Made by a program: the position numbers and the translations under genes. This document shows positions 17,101 to 26,846 of a DNA stretch of 64,000 bases, in pieces. Position 1 is the first letter of the stretch, and every line of letters begins with the position of its first letter. This DNA is from Candidatus Endobugula sertula (GTDB lineage Bacteria > Pseudomonadota > Gammaproteobacteria > Pseudomonadales > Cellvibrionaceae): the NCBI GenBank assembly GCA_001723645.1, contig MDLC01000002.1:62001-126000 (forward strand), given 5' to 3'. The notes beneath the pieces are model-generated. The model was not told where the DNA came from. It searched no databases and was given only the letters and a program-made list of their open reading frames with translations.

Positions 17101-20100
17101 CTGTGTTGCACGACTGGCACCAGCACGCACAGCACCTTGTACTGCGGCTTGTGCAATACCATTAGCACCTGCACCAATAGCACCTCCCAGAGCACCACCA
17201 ATAGCCCCCATTAGCATGGCAGTACCCACACCTTTACTGAGGTCTTCACCCGCCGCCCAGTTATTAATGACCTGAATCAGACCCGCAGTAATCGCGCCAA
17301 CAACCGCACCTACCAGCACGACGGCAAGGAAAGGTGCACCAGCGCCTAGCGTCACAACACTGATGACAATAGAGGCAATAATCACCAGAATAATGAGTAC
17401 AATAGCCACCACACCTTTCCAGGCGGGTTGTTCTTTAGCGGCTGCTTTCCAGGCTTCGCTAGCAATTCTGGCAGGCAGTTCTTCCAGTTTTTTATCTAAG
17501 TCTTTACCCAGCTTATCGAGAGAATCTTTTATGGCTTTATCCGCCTGTTTATAAATCGCTTCGGTGGATTTTTGGTAGCCGGCGACCAACTTTTGCATAC
17601 TGTCAGTGCCCTTTTGCACCGATTCCTGGGCTTTTTTAACATGCTTATCCGCCAGTGTCGCCATGGTCGTATTGGCTGCATTGATCAGTGTGGTCATTTT
17701 ACTGCTAAAGCCCTGCTCAACCTCTGCCGATTGGCTATCATTAGCATTGGTAATTTGTTGCAGAGCATCAACCGCATTAAAGCCGGCATCCAATAACTGA
17801 TTCTCGGCATTACTGGCGCCCTCTTCCATTTTTTCCAACAAGGTACCAACACCACCACCAAGACCCATTTCTGCCGATGCTAATGCCGTTGCCAAGATTT
17901 GAGCGTCTGGTACATCTCCCTGAGTCAGTTGATCACGCAATTGTCCTAATGTCATTTCTAACGACAACATCGCTGAGCTTACACTGCGAGCCAGACTGGC
18001 TGCCGTTTGATGAGCCAGTTGTTCAACCGCCACTTGTTGAATATAGCCGGAATCATTGACAGCCTGACGCTGGGTATATTCCTGTTGATCAAGACGACCA
18101 AGCGTTGCCGTCAATGCACCATCTACTGCTGCCAAATTCATCTCCCTTATGTGTGCCAAGCTTGCGAGAGTATCGCCTCTTCCCTTTTCTATCACTTCAC
18201 TGAGTTGCTCGATGGCCATATCAAGAGTTTTTTGTGCATGTCCTGCGCCTGCCACTGCTGCACAGCGATGCTGAGTGCGTTGTTCACGAAGATTAAAACC
18301 GGTTTGTTGAGCCAGTTCGATCATCCCCTTGGCAGTGGCACTGGCAGTTTTACACGCAGCATCCTGCTGGGCTTTGGCGCGACGAACACTCAGACAGCCA
18401 TCCCAAAAACCGTCGTCGCCATATTTAACGCCCTTATCATTCACTTTACATTTTTCATATTCTCCTACCCACTCTTGCCCAATCCCAATGGCTTTACCTG
18501 CTTTTTCTTTACCTTTTTTGTCGTGGTCTTCTCGGCCTGTTAAGTACTTGCTATTAATTTCACCCAGTACAGTTTCTTCACGTTTGCTTAGCGCCTGGGT
18601 TGATGTGGTATAAGCCTTATTCAGTGCTTCCAATGCTGCATCTGTTTGTGTGTTGACTGTGCTAACGTGAGTTTCGTAGGCTGCAGCAATTTGTGCACGT
18701 GCGTCTATTGCTTGCGTCGTTGCCAGTGCCCTAGCATGACCAATCCGGGTAGAAATGGATGCTTTTTGTTCTTCCATTGAAAAAGCAATGTCTGATTTGG
18801 CAAACTCGGCCATAGCACCTAGTCGAGATGGCACATCATCACGCACAAAAGCCACTGCATCGGCAATCTGACTTTCTGCACCAAGCATAAACTCACGGAT
18901 TTGTGACAGAGCTTGCTCCTTCTGCACTTCTTGTTCCGCACTACCACGACTGGCTCCAGCAAATTCAAGCCCTTGTGACAGCTGCTGGGTTCGACTGGGT
19001 ATACTATCTACCTCTCCATAGGCAGCATAAAAGTCATCAACTGCACTATCCCGCGAAACCTCACCAGCCATCATTTGTCCCGTTGTGCTATTATCACCAT
19101 CTGCTACTGATCCACTTCCGGCGTTATCACTATTAGCTGCTGTACCAGCCTGGGCTGCAACCTCGCTACCATGACTCACCTGATCTTGAGTGGATGCTGT
19201 ATCGCTCTGGTCCGCTGTGGTTGTTGCCGAGGCAGTTGTGTTGCTTTCTGTCAGTTGAGCAGTGGCAATGGTTTGACCGGGTCCCTCACCACCGGCTTGC
19301 TGATTAAGTTCATTACCTACTTCACACTCACAGGTATCATTAGGCTCTTCCCATTTCGGGAAACTCACTTCGCTATCCTCTTTAACCTCATTGGGAGGCG
19401 CATCTTTAGTGGGTTTTTTCGCATTCTCTGGAGGCGCTTTAGCGCCCACTTTATAACAACGACCTTTCTGTACGGTGGGTGGTGGCTTATCTTCCGGGGG
19501 CTTTTGAGCCGTTTGTTTTGATTTATTTTTGTTGTTGTCTTTATCTTCAGACTTTTCGCAAGCTGATTTTGGATCTGTGGCTTCTTCTGTATCGATACCC
19601 TCTGAACCCTCATTGGCGGCTTGATCTGTATCGGTTTGTTCCTCTCCTGCCTTGCCACTTTTGTCCGGTGTATCGACAGGTGTTTGCCCAATATCTGCGG
19701 TTGCCCCTACCGTATCACTCGCCATTGGACTTTCCTGTTGCCAACTAGCTGCAGAGGTTATTCTATGTTGAACAGTGACAGAAGTGACGTGATGTTGATG
19801 GTCTGTTTGAGCAGATAACTGAGATACCGGGGTGACATCATCCAACAATGCTTCTGCAGATTCACCAGCGACAACTTTATTCGCGACATCATCGGCATGA
19901 CGCTCCCAACGATCACCCGCTTTACCCACATTTCCAGGCAATGTTAAACCGGAACGCTGTTGAATAACGTGAGCCGTTTCGTGAGCGGCCAAATGCAAAC
20001 TGGGAAATTGACGAAATGCAATACGCTCACCAGAAGTATAAGCCAAAGCCCCCATGCGCGCGCCAGCTTCTGCAGCAGGCCCGCCAACCTGAACCTGCAC

Positions 20101-20613
20101 GGAAGAAACATCATGATGGCCAAATGCCTGTTGAATTTGATCTTGATAAGGTAATGATTGACGGGCATTGGCAATGCCATACCGAGCATACTGTTGAATG
20201 TCCGCAGTTTCATTATCTGCGCTTTCAACTTGGTTTTGAAGCGTTTCTTGCGATTCGCAAGTACTGCATTGATGTTGAATAATCAGCTCAGACTCGTCTT
20301 CCTTTTTTTGCACAGTACATTGCGGAGCCGTGTATTCACCACAACTCCACATTTGCACCAAATCGGTATCCTGTGCTTCTGTTGACTGCTTCTGTACGCT
20401 ATCGTTATTGGTAAACGGTGTCTGCTTTTGAGCATGCTCTTCTTTTTCACAGGCCGAACACTTGTGTTGGATTTGGACGCCGGTTGCCATACCATGCCAC
20501 AATGAATGAGTGCCTGGTTTGGTTGGCGGTGTCTTTTTGGCCTGAACCGATTTTCCCCTGGATTGACTATCCCGGGCTTTATCAGTATTTGAACGGGCTT
20601 TTGCAATTTGCAT
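14122..20613 (-). CDS. Giant DUF4157 eCIS effector with GIY-YIG-like and papain-like cysteine peptidase regions
   Basis: A 2163-aa multidomain protein. The N-terminus has two cysteine pairs (HKCSACEKEE, HQCSTCESQE). DUF4157 follows at about 150-245 with the HLAAHETAHVIQQRSG metalloprotease-type motif near 209-216; DUF4157 is a marker of eCIS cargo. Then come Pro/Thr/Ser-rich linkers, a long helical region (about 590-1060), a membrane segment pair (about 1064-1115, VVAIVLIILVIIASIVISVV) and a Gly/Ala-rich stretch. Near 1718-1756, AIYVFRGPDGMILKVGKT and a later SRFTIYKNA look like a GIY-YIG nuclease core. The end (about 2000-2163) has DNDCGPACAV, HYWIM and ILDPSTG, the Cys-His-Asp order of C39/papain-like peptidases. 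It is the first of three coupled genes. Target and activity are unknown. Confidence 0.85.
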   Translation of the reverse strand: MQIAKARSNTDKARDSQSRGKSVQAKKTPPTKPGTHSLWHGMATGVQIQHKCSACEKEEHAQKQTPFTNNDSVQKQSTEAQDTDLVQMWSCGEYTAPQCTVQKKEDESELIIQHQCSTCESQETLQNQVESADNETADIQQYARYGIANARQSLPYQDQIQQAFGHHDVSSVQVQVGGPAAEAGARMGALAYTSGERIAFRQFPSLHLAAHETAHVIQQRSGLTLPGNVGKAGDRWERHADDVANKVVAGESAEALLDDVTPVSQLSAQTDHQHHVTSVTVQHRITSAASWQQESPMASDTVGATADIGQTPVDTPDKSGKAGEEQTDTDQAANEGSEGIDTEEATDPKSACEKSEDKDNNKNKSKQTAQKPPEDKPPPTVQKGRCYKVGAKAPPENAKKPTKDAPPNEVKEDSEVSFPKWEEPNDTCECEVGNELNQQAGGEGPGQTIATAQLTESNTTASATTTADQSDTASTQDQVSHGSEVAAQAGTAANSDNAGSGSVADGDNSTTGQMMAGEVSRDSAVDDFYAAYGEVDSIPSRTQQLSQGLEFAGASRGSAEQEVQKEQALSQIREFMLGAESQIADAVAFVRDDVPSRLGAMAEFAKSDIAFSMEEQKASISTRIGHARALATTQAIDARAQIAAAYETHVSTVNTQTDAALEALNKAYTTSTQALSKREETVLGEINSKYLTGREDHDKKGKEKAGKAIGIGQEWVGEYEKCKVNDKGVKYGDDGFWDGCLSVRRAKAQQDAACKTASATAKGMIELAQQTGFNLREQRTQHRCAAVAGAGHAQKTLDMAIEQLSEVIEKGRGDTLASLAHIREMNLAAVDGALTATLGRLDQQEYTQRQAVNDSGYIQQVAVEQLAHQTAASLARSVSSAMLSLEMTLGQLRDQLTQGDVPDAQILATALASAEMGLGGGVGTLLEKMEEGASNAENQLLDAGFNAVDALQQITNANDSQSAEVEQGFSSKMTTLINAANTTMATLADKHVKKAQESVQKGTDSMQKLVAGYQKSTEAIYKQADKAIKDSLDKLGKDLDKKLEELPARIASEAWKAAAKEQPAWKGVVAIVLIILVIIASIVISVVTLGAGAPFLAVVLVGAVVGAITAGLIQVINNWAAGEDLSKGVGTAMLMGAIGGALGGAIGAGANGIAQAAVQGAVRAGASRATQIALNIGINFAGDMLSEGLTQGVGYVAFGQKFNWQGFVMAGGMSVASTARGGLPGGSQPGGNPRANVPDVDVPMPRGHPVVKDSLIDLGIGMGLAGSVEFLSYLQTGKYDANRFFSSAASGAAGAKAASRGRAQADHPSVPRAQTDAPSTPATTRPQVDSPAVTTPKPQTDTAAPPTTPKLRTDAPDAPIASGPKTNTPDVPTTRLGRLKQRAGNLRDAAFSKMEISDDSRANQGTRKMMESVEHWFAGGAGGLIGNKRVATDGVPAVKPRDGGDTSPIRQQDSDPPAIKPQDTDDVRSQTDAKTGDSAVDAPIKQPQAETNANTSVRNQVDANTPIKNMSDAEMAALTKTQVKVGDADHDVSMRKRSDNDIECEICSVACGPVKQKIGAIKSVVENDARPKAQELNTDLDTLSAKVVSIEAKIEGRKIEGSEAGGTDGVYQAGKDVIRMAGEIAVEFQQAGLKHKGLGEAINDPPSILKELFPLTGGATKNTDGSINAVDLTALPKAVNDKLQVRPSDPDNPDSPKVLDTTVITDPEKFASAVSLVKGQEAIYVFRGPDGMILKVGKTSSGGMTSRFTIYKNAVELARQNGVSIKDFQLEVTPLSTKYKQESDSVDVESVLRNKMMEEGHIMPWDNTSVGNSGGRLNRPGPGVPGERILGPHIKLQNTDTNEPIPTTTSRVREPSRERWRGLDIVPVEGAPPIKVSWEGQPEFSHNLKPVPGNMEEVHQYLSNLLHRMKREKGGNKNPTSTELGAKLGYKPGTNMRAILSKQTGKSLTELLAMPETAVPVRTKIEGPDPDTATTTKPQTPEEVPSSQGFKGTQPSSDVIPRQGDNDCGPACAVTALKQQEVDASQRDIADAAIKVNASNTDPSRMADTMSRQMPADSHTKFVGGRLRVDDGAFPDGVFASLTAKDHYWIMQIKPDDSGSSRYIIIDKMVNDSDVRILDPSTGVEATITRQELMTYWERAGYGLVFPASKNSKERANGNSSDE

Positions 20614-20621
20614 GTTAAATA

Positions 20622-23600
20622 CTAGCTCAACACAATACTGTGCTCCAAAGCAAAACCACTCTTCACTATTTCCAGCTTTTCTGCTGCATCCGCTTCACGA
20701 GCAACAACGTTAGCCTTATCTTTAGCAAGCCCCTGTTGTTTTAATGCATGAAGCAAATTTTCAGCTCGTAACTTCGCTGCTGCGTCTGAGGTATGATCCA
20801 TACCAATGACTTCAACCTGTTTAATCACCGTTCCGATTTCTGATAAACGTTCAACTTCTTTAATAAAACGCGCATCACGAATCACCTCGTTATTATGATC
20901 AAAACTGACTGCTTCAGCAAAATCAACACTCAGTAGAAGCTTTTCATCTTCACCTTCGTTCGTTGTATTATCGTTGGGTGTATCATCAGTGCTACTATTA
21001 TCGCCTTCTGGTGGTTGGGGATTTTCCGCAATGTCAGCAACCACAGCCACATGCCTTTCATTATCAAGTACGCTCTGTCGTGGCAATACCACCAGTGTCA
21101 AGGCACGACAATCTACCGGAAATGTCACTTGTGGATTATTTGTTTCTGCCAAGACAATCGAACTGGTAATTCCCAAAGTGGCTTCTATTTTTTCACCTTG
21201 AGCTTTAGCAACATTCACATTGTTATTGGTTTCTTCTTCATTCGCACCTGGACGGGCAATAGTCATCAACAAGCCTTTTAACTGTGCTGATGGAACACCG
21301 TTAAGCTCATTGTGCCAATGAAGCAAGAGTTGCTGTTGTGAATCGGATTCAAACTCACTGCTTTCACGATAAAAATCAACCATTGTTAATGGCCTGAAGA
21401 ATGTGTTTTGTCCAGGATCCGCATGGATCATTTCAGCAGTAATACCATCATTTTTAACGAGTGCCGTTAGTTTTTTTATTAACGATTGCTCATCCTCAGC
21501 AAATGGGTAGAAGAAATAGATATCATGACATTCTGTTTCTGTAATGAGTAAAGTCGCTTTGGAACAATCATTAAAAATATTAGCAGGACTTTCTCGATGG
21601 CTGTAGTTATCACCACTATTATGTCTCAGAAGTTGAGAGATTTTCAATGACTGACTCCGAGTCATTAATTGCGCCTCATTGGTTTCATTGGCCGATAATG
21701 CCAACACACTTCGAATCGGTGGATGACCTAATAGCCGCCAACTGGCGATGAGTTGTTGTGCCTGATGAGCACCAAAAAACTGGTCGCTACCCTGAACAAA
21801 ATTAGCGTGAACAGACAGTGCTTGGCCACCCAGTCTAGGAATGGCTGTCGCCAGGGACATCCCGCCCACCTCCAAATATTCTTCCAGTTTCTGAATAAAA
21901 GTATTGGTATCATTTGTTGTAATACCAAATACGGAATGGCAGATAGTAGTGACTGCTTTGGTAAAATAAATAATAACACCATCCACTTCTGATGCTGACA
22001 AGGTCGGAGGTACATTGTTAACATTGAGTAACGCTAAGTGATCAGCCGTTTCACTGACAGTGCTTAATACATTGGTCAAGCTTTGTAAGCGTGCATCAGA
22101 GAGTGTTTCACCCTCATTTAACACATCTCCTTGACTGGCAATGACACCAATATGAACATCAGCACTGACTTGTACCCTGCTCTGCCAATCAGCACGGATA
22201 TCACCATGGTTGGTGGTAATATTTGCCAATGCCGGAGCGTATTCAATGGTGGTCACTGGGCGGATTTGAAATGCACTAACCACTGCACTGATATCATCAG
22301 CCAAGGCTGCTGTGACTTCATCAATTACCGTTTCTGGAGGCAGATCAATATGATAAACACGATACAAACGCGGTTTAACAATTGCGTCTTCCTCAATTTT
22401 TTGGTGGCAGGTTTTTTCGCGACGGCGATGAAATAGTATCCACGATGCTTTAGCGAGAATACGCAACTCTGAGGAAGTAGGAACCAGAGGTGGAAATAAT
22501 AATTGACCTGCCTGATCAGCAAAAGCGGAATGCTGTGTCACTTGAGCAATGTGATCCAGTGAAGTTAATGAAGCACTATGAAAAGGGTTTCCGGGTAGTA
22601 ATACACTATTGTCACCTATTGTTTCTGTCAGCACTGTTTCCGCTAGGATAATATCCTCATTCGCTTTAATACTGATAACATTTTTCAGTAACAAGGCGGT
22701 GTCATCAAGTGCTGTTTGATGACTGTAGTTCTTTTTATCACTATATCGCAAAATAATGCGCATGCGTGATTGTGTAGCCGACACCCAATGGCGTTCTGCA
22801 ATCAATTGCACATTACCCAAGCCTGCAAAGAATGATGGGTTGATAATGCTAACCTGAACACTCGGAGGCAAACCTGCAACACTGGATTTGGCGATCACTA
22901 CTTGCTCATCAAAGTGGACCTGTTCTGTACGTGTTTTGTTAATATCATCGTCTATTGGGTTTTCTTGTGTCTGAACTTCTTTCCATAGACCATCGCCAAT
23001 CAGACGTGCTGTTAATTTGGTATCCGCTTTTTGCGGTGCACTATTTTGAATATGTAACTGGCCTGTCACATTGCGCTCTTCAATGATAACACTCGCCTGT
23101 CCACCACGACTGCGTGTAATAACCATGGTTATTTTTGCTCGAATATCAGTGACCTCCCCACTGGTCAGTGTAAAGGGGTCACGCTCAACTTTAAGATCAA
23201 CCCAGAAGGAACTATGCGCTGTAGCAAAACCTGCAATAGCATCCACATTGGTATTGATACTCAAGCCATGTGTCATGCGTTTTTGATGATCAGTCGTTGC
23301 CTTAGCGGCATGTTTGGTAACATTTTTTTCTCCATCAAGCAATTGCAAAATAGACTGTGGAGACTGATTAGCAATAGGAAGTAGAGTTTCTGCTTGCTGC
23401 AAACGATGAGTTGAACCTGATTGCGCCGCACAATAAAAACTGTAGCCACCACTTTCCAACTGTTCACCTCTGGCTGCACCACTTAATTCTGGTAAATCAA
23501 TAGTAGGGTTTTTGCGTTTCTGTGAGCTGTAGAGCGAATCATGATGACGGTTTGTTTTCACTGATCGAGCCATAGAACTGGAATGGTGGTCAATGGTACG

Positions 23601-25310
23601 TTCAGAGTCATTGACAAAACTCTCTAATTCAGCATCCTGAATAGACACAGACTCCTGGCGTTTTTTTTCTGGCCAACCCAATATAAAAATACGACTGCTG
23701 ATAGAAACTTGAGCCTGGTAAGCAGTCCCCTGTTGTTCTGCTTGTTGCTGAATAATTTCTCCATTAGGAACCAACACATCAACCTCTTCTATTTTTTCAG
23801 GGTTATCAATACCACTCAGTAGACAAATGCGATCCATATGTTGGACTTCTTCCAGAGCATGAGCCACATAATCAGGCCGAACCACACAAAAACGCAAATT
23901 AACTCCAGGACCAAACTGCCGTTCTACCTGTTCATTAACACTAACCGTACTACTCACATTAACGGGCAGGTAGCCAGCACTGGGCACTTCTACAATACCG
24001 CAATTAATCAGTAAACGATCAGGCACAACAACGCGGGACACATCAATTAATTTTTGATAATCCAATTCCAACTGGGAGAAATCATCACTCAAATTCAGTG
24101 CTTTTTCTGACGGCTCTTTGATGAAAGGCCCTTGATGGTATTCCGACAACTGCTCAGCAACACGGCTCATCTGATCCAGTAAATAACGCATACCTTCTGC
24201 GGCTTTAGCAGCCACTTTATGAGTATCTGCACAGGGATCAAGGTCTGTAACCCGTACGCAAGGAGAGTCAGGTTCTCTGGCATGACTTAAACAATGGCGC
24301 AGTTGACATTGAAATTGCAAAATTTGCGCAAGAAAAATATTCCACGAACGAAGCCGCAATCTGCCCGCCCAATAATGACGCGGGGGAGCTTCCATGCGCT
24401 CACGACGGGCAATCCAGGCATCCAGAAATGCGGTAGTATTCCCACTGCGACCCAAAACCGCAATGGGAACACCCGTACGGGTTTGTGCTTCTGCTCCCAG
24501 GCACCAAATGGATGAACTTAAGCCTTGTGCTGAGATATGTGAGGTAAGCGTCAGCCTTTCTTCTTCATAATATGCTGCCGCAATACGTGAACGCAGGTGT
24601 TGTTCGCTTAAAGGCACTGCTGAAGACTGCTTAAGTAGCGTTGATAAATTCAGGGGGGTAGCACGAACTTCTATGCCCTCAATAATATAAGAACGGTTAG
24701 TGCTGGTAGAACAAGCCTCAGAGCATAATTTACCGTAAACATCCTCTTCACCACAGTAAGCCTCGATATGATGCAAGCTAATCAGATACATATCTGTACT
24801 GTCACTGCTTGTGCTACTCACGGCTTCATTATTTACCCGTAATATACAATCATCAAATTCTGCACTAATCAATGCCTTACTATCCGTTTTATTGCTGCTG
24901 GTATTATTCTCTGCCCCGGTATGACGAGAAGTTTCGATCAACTCAGCAATATCAATATCGATACTATCATTAAGCAATAAAACACGTCCTTCCGCATCAA
25001 TGGCCAAACCACCACTCAAGGTAAGAGTATCATTGCCGACCAAGGTGCAATCATAACCGTGAACAATTCCGTAACCTCCAGCCTGATTGGAGATACGAAT
25101 CTGATTTAGCAGAGCTTGTTGTTCGGTAATTAAATCCGGGGCTCTTAAAAATTTCCCATCAAAATAATTGAGTCTTTTTAATGGACTTGCTTTACTCATA
25201 ATGGCGCTTCCACTACCAGAACCTCCATTGTTACCATCCCCATTACTTAAACCAGGGTTAACCAGTGAGTCACCACGAAGTGTAGATAAGCGAGTTGTTT
25301 TCTCTGCCAT
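20622..25310 (-). CDS. Very large eCIS-associated protein with phage-baseplate-like N-terminus and OmpA-like C-terminus
   Basis: A 1562-aa protein started by ATG 25310 with AGGAGC upstream. After a Gly/Ser-rich leader comes LKRLNYFDGKFLRAPDLITE, then GIVHGYDCTL and LSGGLAIDAEGRVLLL (about 45-135). The same module occurs at the start of the 480-aa neighbour and in other eCIS-associated proteins. The middle is long, mostly beta, and not recognised. The last 120 residues (FAEAVSFDHNNEVI, VEVIGMDHTSDAAAKLRAENLLHAL) resemble an OmpA-type peptidoglycan-binding fold. It may be a surface or fibre component of the particle, or link it to the cell envelope; this is inference. It lies directly before the DUF4157 effector. 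Confidence 0.65.
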   Translation of the reverse strand: MAEKTTRLSTLRGDSLVNPGLSNGDGNNGGSGSGSAIMSKASPLKRLNYFDGKFLRAPDLITEQQALLNQIRISNQAGGYGIVHGYDCTLVGNDTLTLSGGLAIDAEGRVLLLNDSIDIDIAELIETSRHTGAENNTSSNKTDSKALISAEFDDCILRVNNEAVSSTSSDSTDMYLISLHHIEAYCGEEDVYGKLCSEACSTSTNRSYIIEGIEVRATPLNLSTLLKQSSAVPLSEQHLRSRIAAAYYEEERLTLTSHISAQGLSSSIWCLGAEAQTRTGVPIAVLGRSGNTTAFLDAWIARRERMEAPPRHYWAGRLRLRSWNIFLAQILQFQCQLRHCLSHAREPDSPCVRVTDLDPCADTHKVAAKAAEGMRYLLDQMSRVAEQLSEYHQGPFIKEPSEKALNLSDDFSQLELDYQKLIDVSRVVVPDRLLINCGIVEVPSAGYLPVNVSSTVSVNEQVERQFGPGVNLRFCVVRPDYVAHALEEVQHMDRICLLSGIDNPEKIEEVDVLVPNGEIIQQQAEQQGTAYQAQVSISSRIFILGWPEKKRQESVSIQDAELESFVNDSERTIDHHSSSMARSVKTNRHHDSLYSSQKRKNPTIDLPELSGAARGEQLESGGYSFYCAAQSGSTHRLQQAETLLPIANQSPQSILQLLDGEKNVTKHAAKATTDHQKRMTHGLSINTNVDAIAGFATAHSSFWVDLKVERDPFTLTSGEVTDIRAKITMVITRSRGGQASVIIEERNVTGQLHIQNSAPQKADTKLTARLIGDGLWKEVQTQENPIDDDINKTRTEQVHFDEQVVIAKSSVAGLPPSVQVSIINPSFFAGLGNVQLIAERHWVSATQSRMRIILRYSDKKNYSHQTALDDTALLLKNVISIKANEDIILAETVLTETIGDNSVLLPGNPFHSASLTSLDHIAQVTQHSAFADQAGQLLFPPLVPTSSELRILAKASWILFHRRREKTCHQKIEEDAIVKPRLYRVYHIDLPPETVIDEVTAALADDISAVVSAFQIRPVTTIEYAPALANITTNHGDIRADWQSRVQVSADVHIGVIASQGDVLNEGETLSDARLQSLTNVLSTVSETADHLALLNVNNVPPTLSASEVDGVIIYFTKAVTTICHSVFGITTNDTNTFIQKLEEYLEVGGMSLATAIPRLGGQALSVHANFVQGSDQFFGAHQAQQLIASWRLLGHPPIRSVLALSANETNEAQLMTRSQSLKISQLLRHNSGDNYSHRESPANIFNDCSKATLLITETECHDIYFFYPFAEDEQSLIKKLTALVKNDGITAEMIHADPGQNTFFRPLTMVDFYRESSEFESDSQQQLLLHWHNELNGVPSAQLKGLLMTIARPGANEEETNNNVNVAKAQGEKIEATLGITSSIVLAETNNPQVTFPVDCRALTLVVLPRQSVLDNERHVAVVADIAENPQPPEGDNSSTDDTPNDNTTNEGEDEKLLLSVDFAEAVSFDHNNEVIRDARFIKEVERLSEIGTVIKQVEVIGMDHTSDAAAKLRAENLLHALKQQGLAKDKANVVAREADAAEKLEIVKSGFALEHSIVLS

Positions 25311-25335
25311 GACTTAGCTCCTATCATTAATGCGG

Positions 25336-26778
25336 TTATGGGGTATTAGCTTTTATACGTAACATATGAACGACATCGTTGCCTTCAAATTCAGTTCCAG
25401 ATTTTCCATCATCTACAGCACCAGCCAAGGGAATTCGATTGCGCCCCATGATGGGATAAGGGCCTGTCCCTTTAACAATAATGCGTAACAAATTACCGCC
25501 GGGTGCATCACGTAATTCCACGTCGATTTTCTGTGTGGTTTGATCATAATTGACGCTTTTAATCTCTGCGCTTATCCAACCATCACGACGATCAAAACTG
25601 GTGATAGAGAATGCACGAGCATCCACACTGGCTTTCATTAATGGGATGCCTTCAACGCTAAAGCTTATCCACTCCCCTTTAATATCAAAGGAATCAGCCA
25701 CCACACGAGGCCCTCCTGCATCAACGAGTGGAGCAATAGGGTCAGGTGCTGGCAATGGTTCTGCACTTGCTGGCATCATTGGCCCACAACTTAATTCTTG
25801 CTGGGTACTGGTTGGGATATGTACTGGTCGAATGGTATTGTCAATAGCGTCGGATGTAACAATGTCTTTATCTACTTCGAAGCCGTGTGAAGAGGGATGT
25901 AAGGTAATATCGATAATATTTGCCAAAGGAATGGCATTAGGGTTAACGCTGGGAAACAGCGAATAAAAATCACCATCATCAACAGCAGCAGGCCGCAACT
26001 CCATGGCATCAAACGTGGAAAAATGTCGTAAAGCGTTAAGGTAAGCTGACGCTTGTTGCTCATTAGGCAATGCAAGAATAGCCGTCCGAGAATCCAATAC
26101 ATCTTGATCACTGTCAATGACGACACCATCACCATCCACCATGGCATCTTCAAGGCCAAATAATAATCTCACTCTATGAAAGGGCAATTGTCCTGGCTCT
26201 TCTCGCCATTGAGGCGCTAAACCCGGCACCAGTTTTAATTCCACCGTTTCTGCTACACGAGAATACGCGGTGGTTGCATTGCTACCATCACAAGGTTCAG
26301 TCAATGCCGGCACCTGTCGGTTCAGGCAGGCTTTAAATTGAATCACAACGTGAGCGCTAAATGTTTTTGCCCCAGTATCAGGGTCTGTCTGTACGATATC
26401 TTCAAACTCAGGATCGTTGTTATGCTGCTGATACCAAGCATTAAGATTCAGGCAGGCATCCTGTTGAAGATATAATTCGTGTCCCATTGCATCCAGTGCC
26501 GCACCCGCACTCACGCGCACTTCATTATTTTCAGCATCCAGACTCACCTCCAACCCCCATAAGGCTCCTTGCCGATGTAACCAGGCATTATGAAACCACA
26601 TTTTGCCACGGTGATAAGCATCGACGGTGCGAAAATCTTCTACGCCTAGTAACATACCAAAATGGACATACAATGAGCGGAAGGGATCTATTGGAAGAGT
26701 TTTACCCAGTGTAGTGACATGGTTATTATTCGATTCACTGTCGGTACTATTTTCATTTGCTCGTACTGTACTGGCCAC
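25336..26778 (-). CDS. eCIS-associated conserved protein, baseplate/fibre-like
   Basis: A 480-aa protein starting at GTG 26778 behind AGGAGG six bases away. The N-terminal 120 residues contain DPFRSLYVHFGMLLGVEDF, YHRGKMWFHNAWLHRQGALW and GAALDAMGHELYLQ, which I recall as conserved in eCIS loci beyond Afp and PVC. GAALDAMGHELYLQ aligns with GGLAIDAEGRVLLL of the next protein, so the two share a module. The remaining 300 residues are beta-rich with no recognised enzyme motif. A structural particle component is likely. Confidence 0.65.
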   Translation of the reverse strand: MASTVRANENSTDSESNNNHVTTLGKTLPIDPFRSLYVHFGMLLGVEDFRTVDAYHRGKMWFHNAWLHRQGALWGLEVSLDAENNEVRVSAGAALDAMGHELYLQQDACLNLNAWYQQHNNDPEFEDIVQTDPDTGAKTFSAHVVIQFKACLNRQVPALTEPCDGSNATTAYSRVAETVELKLVPGLAPQWREEPGQLPFHRVRLLFGLEDAMVDGDGVVIDSDQDVLDSRTAILALPNEQQASAYLNALRHFSTFDAMELRPAAVDDGDFYSLFPSVNPNAIPLANIIDITLHPSSHGFEVDKDIVTSDAIDNTIRPVHIPTSTQQELSCGPMMPASAEPLPAPDPIAPLVDAGGPRVVADSFDIKGEWISFSVEGIPLMKASVDARAFSITSFDRRDGWISAEIKSVNYDQTTQKIDVELRDAPGGNLLRIIVKGTGPYPIMGRNRIPLAGAVDDGKSGTEFEGNDVVHMLRIKANTP

Positions 26779-26846
26779 AATCTTCCTCCTGCATAAGTAA
26801 GTAGCGTCTTTTTATGTTCTGTGTGTTAAATACTATTGTTCTCTAT

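Noticed and set aside
16024-20615. Many plus-strand ORFs of 60-180 aa opposite the giant effector
   Set aside because: They are low-complexity reverse-strand shadows of a protein rich in Ala, Thr and Gln codons, with no ribosome-binding sites or motifs.
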